Assembly (NCBI GenBank): GCA_009767595.1
Contig: VSDK01006236.1
Location: 28,790 to 92,789, forward strand
Length of the DNA: 64,000 bases
Direction: 5' to 3'
DNA from: Symbiodinium kawagutii
Lineage: Eukaryota; Sar; Dinophyceae; Suessiales; Symbiodiniaceae
The notes beneath the pieces are model-generated. The model was not told where the DNA came from, searched no databases, and saw only the letters and a list, made by a program, of their open reading frames with translations. Positions 11,351 to 23,410 of the stretch are shown here, one piece after another. Position numbers and translations under genes: made by a program. Within the stretch, counting starts at the first letter, position 1. Each line of letters starts with the position of its first letter.

Positions 11351-12162
11351 GCCGGGGGAAAACCGGACCCTTTTTTTTACTACTTTTTGATGGAGTTGGG
11401 GTTGGGGTTGGGGTGGGGCATGTTAACATCCGCTTGCACTTGCTTCGCATGCTAACGTTCTTTTGCGCTTGCTTCATGCAGTTGATGCTATGTCACGCAT
11501 GGGGTTGGGGTGGGGTTGGGGTTGGGGTGGGGCATGTTAACGTCCGCTTGCACTGGCTTCACATGCTAACGTGCTCTTGCGCTTGCTTCATGCAGTTGAT
11601 GCTATGTCACGCATGGGGTGGGGGTGGGGTTGGGGTTGGGGTGGGGCATGTTAACGTCCGCTTGCACTTGCTTCGCATGCTAACGTTCTCTTGTGCTTGC
11701 TTCATGAAGTTGATGCTACGTCACGCATGGGGTTGGGGTGGGGTTGGGGTTGGGGTGGGGCATGTTAACGTCCGCTTGCACTTGCTTCGCATGCTAACGT
11801 TCTCTTGCGCTTGCTTCATGAAGTTGATGCCACGTCGCGCATGGGTTTGGGTATGCAATTGCAAACAGCCAAACCCTTTGCTGATGCAGTATTGTCAGCC
11901 ATGGCAATGGAGGTATGTTCAGAAAGGCAACCTGTTTTGGAAAACAGGGCGCCAGTTGTACAAAGAATCCTTTGGATGAAAGTGTCGCGACAAAACAAGC
12001 TGACTTCTTGCAAACGAAATGCTTCAAAACTCAGGTTTTAGCTCATCTCAAGAAGGAATTTGATCAAATTCCTTGTCAGCAGTCAAATCCATTTCGCGTG
12101 GGCCTGCGCATGCGAAATACGGTTTCTATGCTAAAATAAGGTCCGGATAACCCCCCGGACGG
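11351..12162 (+). mobile_element. 812-bp element with terminal inverted repeats in duplication copy 1
   Basis: Left end GCCGGGGGAAAACCGGACC. The right end reads GGTCCGGATAACCCCCCGG before GACGG, so CCGGGGG...CCGGACC is inverted. Flanks share ATGTTTTAGCTA (11339-11350 and 12163-12174). The paralogous site in copy 2 (16562-16573, ATGCTGTAGCTA) is unoccupied and its surroundings match. No transposase is recognised, so it is non-autonomous. It carries the 114-bp G-rich array and a short open region at 11840-12140. Confidence 0.68.
11397..11860 (+). repeat. 114-bp tandem repeat with GGGGTT runs
   Basis: CATGTTAAC recurs at 11419, 11533, 11647 and 11761, exactly 114 bp (38 codons) apart. Each unit ends in runs of GGGGTTGGGG that could form G-quadruplexes. 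One + frame stays open through all units (ORF 11413-11979), a consequence of the 3n period rather than proof of coding. Confidence 0.9.
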
Positions 12163-12164
12163 AT

Positions 12165-12260
12165 GTTTTAGCTACGCAATGCCCCCACCAGACCTGTCAG
12201 GGACATTGCTGTTTAGGACGAGACTGCCTGTTTCGAAGCCGCAGAATCATTCAACATGAT
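12165..12260 (+). CDS. Possible conserved exon, duplicated at 16570-16670
   Basis: One frame has no stop in either copy: CQGHCCLGRDCLFRSRRIIQ here and CQGYCCLGRDCWPRSRRIIQ in copy 2. Short and unrecognised; conservation between copies is the only support. Confidence 0.3.
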
Positions 12261-12633
12261 GATTATCATTAATTAACCGTTACTAATCATCACTAACCAT
12301 CATAAGCAATGATCATCGAACATCGCAAGTATAGTGATTATTAAACAGAATTCATCATCAACATGAAACATGAATCGTGAATCATCAACCATCAAAAGCC
12401 ATCCTTAACCATTATTCAGCATCAGAAGCCATCACTAACCCAAATTGACCATCATAAGTTCTGATCATGAAGCATCATGATTAAGAATCATTAACCACCA
12501 TTTATCGTCAACATGAATCATGAATCACTAACCATCATAAACCATCATTCAGCATCAGAAGCCATCACTAGCCCACACTAAGCATCATGAGTACTGATCA
12601 ACAAACATCACTATTAACGATCATTAAACACCA

Positions 12634-12635
<2 letters not shown>

Positions 12636-12678
<43 letters not shown>

Positions 12679-12788
12679 GTCATCATCATCATCATCGTCA
12701 CCGTCGTCATCATCATCATCACCATCATCATCACCATCATCATCATCACCATCATCATCACCATCATCATCATCATCATCGACATCAT
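12636..12788. repeat. (ATC)n microsatellite
   Basis: ATC repeats with GTC and ACC variants. Ser-only and Asp-only ORFs here are artefacts. Confidence 0.95.
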
Positions 12789-12885
12789 GAATCATGATTA
12801 AACTGATTAACCTTAGTTATAAACCATCATTTTCTCTATGATTCACCGTTAAGCACGATGATTTCCACCAAGTTTTTATCACTGA

Positions 12886-13015
12886 AGCACCCGCCATGGA
12901 CCGGCTGCTGATTCGCAGATGTAAGGCACGGTGGAGCAAAGCACAGCGATGGCAGCGCCTTGGTAACCGTGGCGACCCCGTTGATGCTTGGAGGGATCAC
13001 CAACACTTGCAGGGG
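12886..13015 (+). CDS. Exon-like island, unknown product
   Basis: GC-rich stretch; after TTCGCAG one frame reads CKARWSKAQRWQRLGNRGDP then VDAWRDHQHLQ. No family recognised. Confidence 0.35.
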
Positions 13016-13699
13016 TGATGATCCCTCAGGTATAACAAGTATCTAGAGGGATATTTCAGGGGTAGAATGGCCAACAATGATCACCCTGGTAGTCCCCCTA
13101 TAGTCCCCTATTATATAGATAGAACGTCCAACGAATATAGGGCAAATTGACCACCAAGTGGCCATTTTTTAACAGGTAGAATGCAGCGCCAGCAATAGCT
13201 AGTTGTGTTGAATAAACATGTTTTTTAGTGGCTTATAGTGAATCAGCTACTCAGGCAACGAAATGCATTTACTTGTTACTAGGGGCTGTCTCGTGACACA
13301 CAAATATTGAGAGTCTCTTTTTCACCAGTGTCTCAACAGGGAAGTTGGATGGATTGGTGGCTTGAGCAGATCGTTTTGAGTGGCCAGCTGGCGAGTTTGT
13401 CCAACATTCATGTGCCATCGGCATGCTGGTGCATGTTCATAGACAGGTTTATTTTGGGCACATGCATAAAGACGCGCATCATGATTAATTACGTACGTCT
13501 GTAAATACATCGTGATATCGACGTTTGTATGAATGTTTATGCAAATAAATGCACATAAGGGCTGAACAATCAGATTCTGAGAAATACTTAAGGCTATTGC
13601 GTGCGCTTTGCTATTGGTCAGCTAACCTTAGTGGACCAACCATAACTTTGGGGGTTCCCTGCGATTCAAATTTCAGAAACCATCAGATGGTGGTACCCC

Positions 13700-13860
13700 T
13701 CACCATTCCTAAACGATCAGCATGGGAAACCCACGTCAGCTACGGCAAGCTAGGCCGGACCATCAGCGACGCCAGCATGGATCCCAAATGTCAAGCTCCC
13801 ACGGTGCCGAAACTGGGATGTGGGCGGCGTCGTCGGCCGAGGGGCAGTGACTTTGTAGGA
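13700..13860 (+). CDS. Exon-like island, unknown product
   Basis: Two frames are open: THVSYGKLGRTISDASMDPK, and AGPSATPAWIPNVKLPRCRN followed by WDVGGVVGRGAV. The second ends near a TTTG|TAGG boundary. Frame unresolved. Confidence 0.3.
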
Positions 13861-14493
13861 AATTTTTGGGCATGAATCATTAAAATTGACAATATTTTAT
13901 GATTATCCACCATCAAAGTAGGCCATTTGTATGGCTAATTATTCATCATCAAAATGGGAGGGCATCCATTGCAGACCTACCGCATTTGTTCGAAAGGTTG
14001 CATTGCTCGGAGGGCGAAACGAGCCCTCCACCAATCAATTGCATCGTCAATCAAATACACCACCAATCAAAAAATACATCGCCAGTAGCAAAAAATCACC
14101 AGAGACGAAAAGCCACCAGAGACAAAAAACCACCAGACACAAAAATCACCAGAGACAAAGATTCACCAGAGACAAAAAGCCACCAGACACAAAAATCACC
14201 AGAGAAAAAAAAATACACCAGAGACAAAAAAAACGCCAGAGACAAAACTCACCAGAGACAAAAACACCAGAGACAAGAAAACACCAGAGACAAAAAGCAA
14301 CAGGAGGCAAAAAAACACCCAGAGACAAAAACACCGGAGACAAAAAACCACCAGGAGCAAAAAGCCACCAGAGACAAAAGTGACCAGAAGAGAAAAAACA
14401 CCATGATCATCATTTTCAACCATCGCTTGATTTCAAACAACTTTCCGATATGCAATCCTCTTTTGGAAATTTCCGCCAACAAGTAATAGTAGT

Positions 14494-14498
14494 ATAAA

Positions 14499-14588
<90 letters not shown>

Positions 14589-14648
14589 CAGTAGTAGTAG
14601 TAGTGGTAGTAGCAGTAGTAGTAGTCGTAGTAGTACTAGTAGTAGCTA
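14494..14648. repeat. TAG microsatellite, duplication copy 2
   Basis: TAG repeats homologous to 9932-10100, with the same CAG and TGG interruptions near the right end. Confidence 0.95.
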
Positions 14649-15804
14649 TTTGGTTTGTCAGTGAATTCCAGCCAATACTATTGGTAGGTAGTTTCCTGCT
14701 TGCACTTGTTACATTTGAGGATTGAAGAATCACCATCTCATCAAGCGATGTATTGGCTCGGCTTTGCAGGCACAATGGGACCTTACTTAATTGGTTGGTG
14801 GCTTCAAATATTTGTTGCTTGGAACCATACTGGTGATGGCGGCTTCTGGTGGATTAATATTTCTGGGATCGGATTCTAACACGTTAGAACCACAGGTAGA
14901 ATTCTCTCTTCAACCGAACATCGTCGATTCTGCTGATTGCACCTTTGCAAGTTGAGACAGCGCCTGCAATTCACCAAAGTTTTCCACTTCCTACATGGCG
15001 ATTGATCGTTTTCAGCTTTTCCACTGGAAATCACATATTCAATGGAACAACCCGTAGAAAAGCATTGAAGAATCATTTCAATTGTATCCCGAAACAATCA
15101 CTAGTCATAGCAAATCACCTCAGTTATATCCCGTCATATCCCATCATTTTTCCATTCCAACTCCGGATGTTGCATGGAATGATTGAACGTGGCACATTTC
15201 CCACCCGTGGAAAGCCGCCGGCTCGCGCACGCAGGACCTCTCTGCGAAGCCGAGCGACGAAAACACGTTGCCGCCCAACTCCCCGGGTTGCAAAACCGAG
15301 CGACGAAAACACGTTGCCGCCGAGCTGCACGGGTGGAGCCCCCCACGGCTGGATCGGCCCTGGGAACCATGGTGAGTTTGGGGGTTGTTCACCTACCTTG
15401 GGGTGATTTACCAGTGTTATATCCATTTCATGTTAGTTCACCTGCCTTATAGGGCGATTCGCCGCGGGCTAATTGCTTCTACGGCTACCATGGTTCCACA
15501 TCCCGGTGCTCAACAACTGGTTAGTAAGCATTGGGGGTTGTAACTACCCGGAGTTTGCGGGTGAATCCTCAGTGATAGGTGAACTATACCCAAGGGTCAT
15601 CGCTTACTAAATGGGATGATCATCCAAGCACCAGCTGCATCCAGACATGACCTTGCCATTTTGCCATGTCTAATTGCGTAGGTTGTGAACTGCTGGAGGC
15701 TCGTAGGTGTACCTCCAGCTATGGACATTCGGGCGAGAAATCAAGAGAGATGGTCCCGAAACGGCAGAATTTTGAATCATCGCTACCAAGAAACGTGCTG
15801 AAAG

Positions 15805-15965
15805 GTGGTTTGGGGGTACTGGAAGTCTTTTCAAAAAAGCCATCAGGTCCAAATACAACAGGCTTACCTTGATTTACTCACACAAATATCCAGAGTTAAG
15901 CAGCTGTTACAATCCGCTAACATGAGCGCTGACGCTTATGCAAAGCTTGGCCGATGCCCGTTGGT
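15805..15965 (+). CDS. Exon-like island with helical peptide, present only in copy 2
   Basis: Reads VQIQQAYLDLLTQISRVKQL then LQSANMSADAYAKLGRCPL, up to a GTGAGT donor at about 15964. Likely alpha-helical. Absent from copy 1 of the segmental duplication. Confidence 0.4.
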
Positions 15966-17019
15966 GAGTCCATCCTTCTTGCCAGCGTTTGCTGCAGTGG
16001 TGTCCGGTAAGCACAGCGCACTTTCATCAACTAATTCCCCTTAAGCACAGGGCACTTTCATCAACTACGCCGCTACGAAGTCAACGATCAACTGATCAAG
16101 GTCAGTGGTGAGCTGCTATAGCTTACTTGCTTAACATGATGTTGATGGTTTTCATCAACTAAGATTATAAACTACATCGTTGTGATCAAGCATGAACAGT
16201 CACGATGATGAGCTTTGAAATTGACCAATATGTGAAAAATTTGTTGGAGAAGAACAGCTGACTACTGACCGTAATACTTGTATGATAGAACCCAATCACA
16301 ACACAACTATCATGCTTTTAATGACGGTCATTAGCTACAACACCTTCATGATCATCAACATGATTCACCACCATCAGTAGCTGATGACCAGCTGCAGTTT
16401 CATGGCATAAGGTAGTTGGCCATGCCATTAGGTAGTCAACCCTTAGGTAGCGAAGCAGCTTGAACGTAGTTTACTTTGTGATTCACCATCAATACAGTAT
16501 TAACTACTGATGGGTCAACATCATTAACCATCATGAGTAGGCCTAGGGAGACAACATGATCATGCTGTAGCTACGCAATGCCCCCGCCACCCCTGTCAGG
16601 GATATTGCTGTTTAGGACGAGACTGTTGGCCTAGAAGCCGCAGAATCATTCAACAGGATCATCATGAACCATGATTAACCATCACTAACCATCACAAGTA
16701 ATCATCATCAAACATCACAAGTAGTGATCGTTAAATCATTCAACATAATTCATCATCAGCATGAAACATGAGCCATGAATTATGAACCCTAAACTATTCT
16801 TAACCATCATGGGGCATTTAGCTAGATTGAGCCAAAGGCAACAAGGTCCAGATATCAAGGGCGTCTGGTGTCTCGACGTGTACCATGTCACGCGTAATGT
16901 GATTTTCGGCAGTCGCTTGACAAGATCTTTTTTCCCCGAGCAGGATACTTGTTGGGGTTCTATTGGGCTTTCAAGAATTGGATCCTGTCACGGGATGATT
17001 TTGGATTGGCTAATTTGTT

Positions 17020-18735
17020 TCCCACTTTGCCTCCCGCTTTGTCTTTCGCTCTGCTGTGAGATGTTGTCACGAGATGGACCTGGCTTTGTCTCCCGCTTTG
17101 TTTCTCGCTTTGTCTCCCACTTTGTCTCCCGCTGTGTCTTTCACTTTGTCTCCTGCTCTGCTGTGAGATCTTGTCAAGAGATGGAACTGGCTTCGTCTCT
17201 CACTTTGTCTCCCGCTTTGTCTCCCGCTCTGCTGTGAGATCTTGTCGTGAGATGGACCTGGCTTTGTCTCCCACTTTGCCTTGTGCTTTGTCGCCCGCTT
17301 CATTTTGCCCTGTGTTTTTCGCTTTGTCTCCCTCTCTGCTGTGCGATCTTGTCCCCAGATTGATCTGGCTTTGTCTTCCACTTTGTTTCCCGCTCTGCTG
17401 TGAGATCTTGTCACGAGATGGATCTGTCTTTGTCTTTCACTTTGTCTTCCACTTTGTCCCCCGCTCTGCTGTGAGATCTTGTCACAATATGGATCTGGCT
17501 TTGTCTCCCATTTTGCCTCGCGCTTGGTCGCCCAATTTATCTCCCAATGTGTCTTTCGCTTTGTCTCCCTCTTTGCTGTGAGATTTTGTCGCGAAATTGG
17601 TTGGCTTCGTTTCCCATTTTGTTTTCCATTCTGCTGTGAGATCTTGTCACGAGATGGATTTGGCTTTGTTGCCGGTTTGTCTCCCACTTTGTTTCCGGCT
17701 TCGCTGTGCTGTGAGATCTAGTCGCGGGGTGGATCTGGCTTTGTCTCCCACTTTGTCTTGCGCGTCTCCCGCTCTGTCTCCCACTGTGTCTGTCGCTTTG
17801 TCTCCTGCTCTGCCGTGAGATCTTGTCACGATGGATCTGGCTTTGTCTCTCACTTTGTCTGCCACTTTGTCTCCCGCTCTGCTGCGAGATCTTGTCGCGA
17901 GATGGATCTGGCTTCGTCTCCCCACTTTGTCTCCCACTTTGTCTCCCATTATGTTTCCCGAGTCTCCCGCTCTGCTGTGAGATCTTGTCGCGAGATGGAT
18001 CTGGCTTTGTCTCCCGTTTTGTCTCCCGCTTTGTCTCCCGCTTTGTCTCGCACTTTGTCTCCCACTTTGCCTTTCGCTCTTCTGTGCGATCTTGTCCCCA
18101 GATGGATCTGACTTTAGTCTCTCCCTTTGTCTCCCATTTTGTCTCCCACTTTGTCTTTCGCTCTCCTGTGTCTCCCGTTTTGTCCCTCACTTTGTCGCCC
18201 GCTTTGTCTCTCACTCTGCTGTGAGATCTTGTCGCGTGATGGATCTGGCTTTGTCTCCCACTTTGTCTCCGACTTTGTCTCCCGCTCTGCTGTGAGATCT
18301 TGTCGGATGGATCTGACTGTGTCTTCCGCTTTGTCTCCCGCTTTCTTTCTCACTTTGTCTCCTGCTTTGTCTCCTCTTCGGCTGTGAGATCTTGTCACGA
18401 GATGGACCTGGCTTTGTCTCCCGCTTTGTTTCCCACTTGGTCCCCCACTGTGTCTTTCACTTTGTCTCCTGCTCTGCTGTGAGATCTTGGATCTGGCTTT
18501 GTCTCCCGCTTTGTCTCCCACTTTGTCTCCCGCTCTGCTGTGAGATCTTGTCGCGAGATGGATCTGGCTTTGTTTCCCACTTTGTCTTCGACTTTGTCTC
18601 CCGCTCTGCTGTGAGATCTTGTCGGATGGATCTGGCCTTGTCCCCCACTTTGTCTCCGACTTTGTGTCCCGCTCTGCTGTGAGACCTTGTCACGAGATGG
18701 ATCTGGCTTTGTCTCGCACTTTGTCTTTCCTTTTG
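17020..18735 (+). repeat. Composite array of TTTGTCTCCC and GCTGTGAGATCTTGTC units
   Basis: About twenty copies of GCTGTGAGATCTTGTC, 60-110 bp apart, separated by short runs of CTTTGTCTCCCAC-type units. ORFs on both strands follow the repeat and are not supported as genes. Confidence 0.93.
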
Positions 18736-18829
18736 TTGCTGGAGAAGGAGTAGGTGGATGATGAACAGCTACCAGCTCTACGTCGCTTCAGGAAGCTTTT
18801 AAAGCGAGGGGTATGCCGGCCAAGGCTTC

Positions 18830-19085
18830 TGCGCATGGTGTGTCATGTGTCCAATGGAGGAGCCACCTATGCCGAAATTTGGCCAGGACTTTGACAAGGC
18901 CACGGAAGAGCAGGCGCGGGCGGAGCTGAAGGCAAAATTGCTGTCTGTCGTCTTGCGCTAGCGCGTTTTCGATTTCGTCTTAGAAGGCGAGCTCCGGCAT
19001 TTTGCCTTCGCGCAAGGGAAGGAGGACCCTGTGCCATGGGCCACACTGGTGGGGCAGCTCGGACTAGGCTCTGGTTTTTTTTTCA
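18830..19085 (+). pseudogene. Coding-like stretch with an in-frame stop
   Basis: Reads MEEPPMPKFGQDFDKATEEQ, then ARAELKAKLLSVVLR, TAG (about 18960), then RVFDFVLEGELRHFAFAQGK and EDPVPWATLVGQLGLG. The quality of the frame on both sides of the single stop suggests a degraded exon or retrocopy. No family recognised. Confidence 0.45.
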
Positions 19086-19507
19086 GAGTGATTCGTGGCG
19101 ACCCGCGCAACTGACGTTAATTTCACGATCCTGCCTAGTTTGTCATGCTCTTCCTTCATGGTCGAATGATAGCCTACAATGACTTCCTTGTTTGATTCTT
19201 TCAACCGCGAGCCATCGTTATTGAGCAACAATCTACCGTTCTCATCTTCCATGCGTTTGCGTTACATGTGCTTTTCCTAAGTTGGAACTAGGAGGTCCAA
19301 AAGCGCATTTGTAACGCCTGATAAACAATATTTTGATATCAACCAATCACAACGTATTTAACCATGATAGTCATTTTCAAGAAGACTATGGTTGCTACCC
19401 AGCTCAAGCTTTCAGGTCAAACGGGTCTCGTTAGGAGACCTTAACGTGAGAGGTTGTAGTCACTGGTAGCTGCTTCATAGCGACAACCCTGGCGACGAAA
19501 GCTATTG

Positions 19508-19558
19508 TTTAGTAGTAGTAGTTGTAGTAGTAGCAGTAGCAGTAGCAGTAGCAGTAGC

Positions 19559-19595
<37 letters not shown>

Positions 19596-19660
19596 ATAGT
19601 AGTAGTAGTAGTAGTAGTAGTAGCAGTCGCAGGAGTAGTAGTAGTAGTAGTAGTATTAAT
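19508..19660. repeat. TAG/CAG microsatellite
   Basis: TAG repeats with CAG units, followed to 19970 by AATAATAG-type low-complexity sequence. Confidence 0.95.
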
Positions 19661-19971
19661 GAAAATAAAAATCAAAAAAGAAATAAGAAAAATAAAAACC
19701 ATAATATTAGCAATAACAATGATAATGGAAAAAAAATTCACAATATTATTAATGAACATAGCAATGTTAATAATAGAACGAACAGAAATAAGAATAATGA
19801 TGATAATCATATTGGTAATAATAGCAATAGTCGTAGTAGTAGTAATAGTGATCAAAGTAAAAATATGAATAGTCATGATCATAGTCATAATATTAATAAT
19901 ATTAACAATATTAGTACAAATATGAGTAATCATATGTGAAAAGAAATAATATTAATAGTAGTAATAATAGT

Positions 19972-20263
19972 AGTGGTAGTGGTAGTGGTAGTGGTAGTGG
20001 TAGTGGTAGTGGTAGTGGTAGTGGTAGTGGTAGTGGTAGTGGTAGTGGTAGTGGTAGTGGTAGTGGTAGTGGTAGTGGTAGTGGTAGTGGTAGTGGTAGT
20101 GGTAGTGGTAGTGGTAGTGGTAGTGGTAGTGGTAGTGGTAGTGGTAGTGGTAGTGGTAGTGGTAGTGGTAGTGGTAGTGGTAGTGGTAGTGGTAGTGGTA
20201 GTGGTAGTGGTAGTGGTAGTGGTAGTGGTAGTGGTAGTGGTAGTGGTAGTGGTAGTGGTAGTG
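19972..20263. repeat. (GGTAGT)n microsatellite
   Basis: Nearly pure hexamer GGTAGT, about 48 units. Open frames encode only Ser-Gly, Val or Thr/Tyr repeats. Confidence 0.97.
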
Positions 20264-22225
20264 TTTGAAAACGAAGTGCTCCCCAGCAATTTAATGATTT
20301 TTGGTTTACACAGCCACATCATAGTTAGTATCTAAATTGAATTCGGCGCGGACACGTCAAACCAAAACTCGCCAGCCATCACACGTGCCTAAACTTATCA
20401 TGTGGTTCAATTGCGTCATAGTGTACCCTAATGGCAACAGGTTCGGCTTATTACAAATTATATGATCATGTTTTGGCAAAAATTGTACCCATGGTTCAGT
20501 TACAAAGCTAGACTCATCATGATCGATTCATCACCAGGGGACATCCAGACAAAAACCATCGTCGTTCCCAGTATTCGTGGTTCAAAACTGACAGGCTACT
20601 TCTAATCGGATACTTTTCATCAAACGATGTCCACGCATGGATATTCATCGGGTGAGGGGATCAAAACATTTGGATTCAAGGATGGCCGAACTTGATTGTC
20701 ACCAGGTTTTTAATTCACACGTTTTTTCGTGCATTTTTTGTGGCAGAACGCGATGACTGCACGGAGATGCACATCCCGGAGAACTGCAAAGGTCTGGGTT
20801 CGTCGCGTTGCAGGACTGTGTTGTTGGGAAATTTCTTGCGCACCTAGGTTTGGCAAGGCCACATGATATGCGCAGCTTCAAAGTCACGCCCCAGCAAAAT
20901 TCCCGGAAATTCGTCTCCAAGATACCTGTTTGAGAATGCGTGTTTTGGGCCAATTTTTGGCTAACTCATTGCTCAAAAAAGTGTCAGCAGGATCGTCGCA
21001 TGGGCAACCAGTTTCAGAAAACCGCACTTGCACATGCTCTTACAGATGCACCTTTTGAATTTTGAACCCATTGTGAAAATACTATTGTGCGGAATTTCGA
21101 ATCTCGGAGCATTTTACTCCACGATCCAGACTGGTTATCCTGCTAGAATCATGCATCTGGAGCGTTCAGAAATCTAGCATGAAAGGATATGAATTATATT
21201 CTCAAATTCATTATTGCACCTAACAAAGGAATTCCACCGATTGTGTTTGTGTGATCATCAGTTCGTTGCAAAAGGGGAATGGTTGGCTAATTGATGGCAC
21301 AACTGATGGTTGATGCTTCAGTGCTCACCAGAGTCCAGGGTTCCCCAAGTGCGCAACTGCCAGCAAGTTGGGTCACCAGGAACAGAGGCAGCGAACTTCG
21401 ACGCGTAGAGCAGGCGAGGCCATGGGGTTTCGATCGTTTACGCCACTAGGAAGCATCATATTCTGAGATCAGCAGAACCATCATTAGAAGCATTGTGAAC
21501 CATCATGGACCATCAGAAGGCCATCATGTTTAGTAATTTCCACAATGATTCGGATCATTAATTCAGAATCAGACCATGAGAAGCAAATAATCACCGCTAT
21601 TGAACATTGTTGATGGCAAGAGAGGGTAACCCTTGGTACACCCAAAAGGGGTGCGATTCCAACATGAAATGGTATCAAATCCATCATGTAACCACCGGCT
21701 CAGTGATGTGGACAGAATCATAAGTTTGTTGATGAAGTTCAATCTTCAGGGTGAACGACAAGTTTCAAACATTTTGAGCCACAGGCACCCTGAGACATTG
21801 TGTCAGTCAATAGCTGGGCTGGTCATTCAACTGGTTAACTCTGAGACTTTAGCTTTTGCCGTCTTTTGGGAAATGTATGACTTAAACAGCAGTTTTTCTC
21901 GCATATATTGCTTTTCATTCCGAATATCCAGATTGTTAACCACTAATACTACTAATAACCGTCAATACTGGAACGACCATTAGCCATGAGCCATTCATAC
22001 TGCTTAGCCGGCATTCGTTTTGACCAGTGATATGAGATTTAAACCATCCCTAGCCATTATTAGCCATCACTAAGCAATATTGGACAGTTTAACTAACCAC
22101 TGTTGACCATTATAAGTTATAAGCATCTATAAGCTAAATAGTTACAAGTTCATTCAGACTAACCACTGCTGACATTTGTTCACCATGAGAACCCAGAATT
22201 GACCACTGTTGGCATCATTTGCTGT
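20264..22225. other. Mostly non-coding stretch with one weak exon-like island
   Basis: An island at about 21330-21450 reads SAQLPASWVTRNRGSELRRV in one frame. The rest is AT-rich without convincing exons. Confidence 0.4.
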
Positions 22226-22228
22226 TCA

Positions 22229-22330
22229 GGTTTATGGCGCTGGACAAGCACCGAGAGGAGCGGGTGCCATCGGCGGATCTGTCACAAAAGTGGCCGGGTG
22301 GATGTCATGGTTATCCAGTCATTGTACCTC
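22229..22330 (+). CDS. Exon-like island, unknown product
   Basis: After TGTTCAG. Reads FMALDKHREERVPSADLSQK then WPGG. GC-rich compared with its surroundings. Confidence 0.45.
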
Positions 22331-22956
22331 AAGCAGCCAGAGCTAGCCAGTTTTCCGCTGGTAGTGATGATTCCCTGCCTAAGAACTGTTTGTTTGGGGA
22401 GACAGCCATGTCTACTCCTGGTTTTTCAGTAGTGTACCAGGTCCCGCTAGGCCAAAGTTGGGCTGAAAGAGGGTAGCGCCAGAAGCAATTCTCATGAATC
22501 ATGAAGTGAGCCACCGCAAGTAGCTACAGGAAATCATTCGGCATGAATAATAGCCATGGATACTGCACTTTGTCAGCCATTGCTAGCGACGGGCCCTGAT
22601 GGCTACCAACTTGGTAAAGCCACTAGCCCTTACTAGCCACTATGAACCTTTGTTAGCCATTGGCCATCATGGTTGACCACCATGATGAACCGTGGTTGTG
22701 CAACACTCATTGAAGATAATTTGTGAACAAGTAAGAAGAGCGGGTTGACCCGTGTCAACCATGGCAATTCATCTAAGTAGCCAAACTAACAAACATGAAC
22801 CACCATTTACCGTCGTGAAGATTTATATACGATCGTTAAACATCCAATAGCCATCATTAGCCGTCGGTCAACCATCATTAACCATCATTAATTAACCATC
22901 ATGAACCATCAGCCATTGGTTATTGGTCGCATTGGCTTAGCCACTCGTTGATCCGT

Positions 22957-23065
22957 AGGAGCGCTTGCTGATCTTCAGCAACAACCCCGGCACCAAAGCT
23001 GGCGACGGTGGCAGAGCACATGCAGAGCGCATGGTCAATGAGCTGGTTCAGGACTGGTGGCTGGT
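22957..23065 (+). CDS. Exon-like island, unknown product
   Basis: After CCGTAG. Reads ERLLIFSNNPGTKAGDGGRA then HAERMVNELVQDWWL. Probably the same gene as 22229-22330 and 23251-23410. Confidence 0.5.
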
Positions 23066-23250
23066 TGTTGGTGGCTGGTTGTTGGTCGTTGATGATCTGG
23101 TGGGTGGGTTGATTCACATTTGTTTATTTTCACCCGTAATTATTAACAAATGGTTGGTTGATTGAAAAACATATTTTTCATAGGGGTGGTTCACCTATCA
23201 TTCACCTATACATCAGCCAACCAACGTGAGTGTTCGAAATCATCAGCCAG

Positions 23251-23410
23251 GATGTTCCTCGCAATACCTGGTCCACGGCAGATTTGGCCCTCGAAGGGTT
23301 CTGCCGCGCCTTGGCCGTGGAGCAAGGTTACTATGCTGTTGATGAGGTGCTCATGTTGGATGAAGATGAGCGGGATGAGGAAGTGCCACCCGGTCACTGG
23401 TGGCAAGTTT
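23251..23410 (+). CDS. Exon-like island, unknown product
   Basis: After AGCCAG. Reads DVPRNTWSTADLALEGFCRA then LAVEQGYYAVDEVLMLDEDE and PPGHWW. Acidic; no family recognised. Confidence 0.5.

Larger units (their letters stand above)
9440..12260 (+). repeat. Segmental duplication, copy 1
   Basis: Matches 14050-16670 in order: minisatellite, CATTTTCAACCATCGCTT, TAG tract, GATGTATTGGCTCGGCTTTG, the GC-rich 10660-10830 block, then ATCAACTGATCA and GTCAGGGACATTGCTG. Copy 1 contains an extra 812-bp element (11351-12162); copy 2 contains about 0.7 kb extra (15350-16070). Confidence 0.85.
14050..16670 (+). repeat. Segmental duplication, copy 2
   Basis: See copy 1 at 9440-12260. Offsets change from about 4.55 kb to 5.2 kb because of the extra segment 15350-16070. 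The position homologous to the element insertion (16562-16573) is empty. Confidence 0.85.

Noticed and set aside
17067..18693. Long minus-strand ORFs rich in Asp-Lys-Ala/Arg-Gln-Ser
   Set aside because: They follow the GTCTCCC array in every frame and show no independent coding signal.
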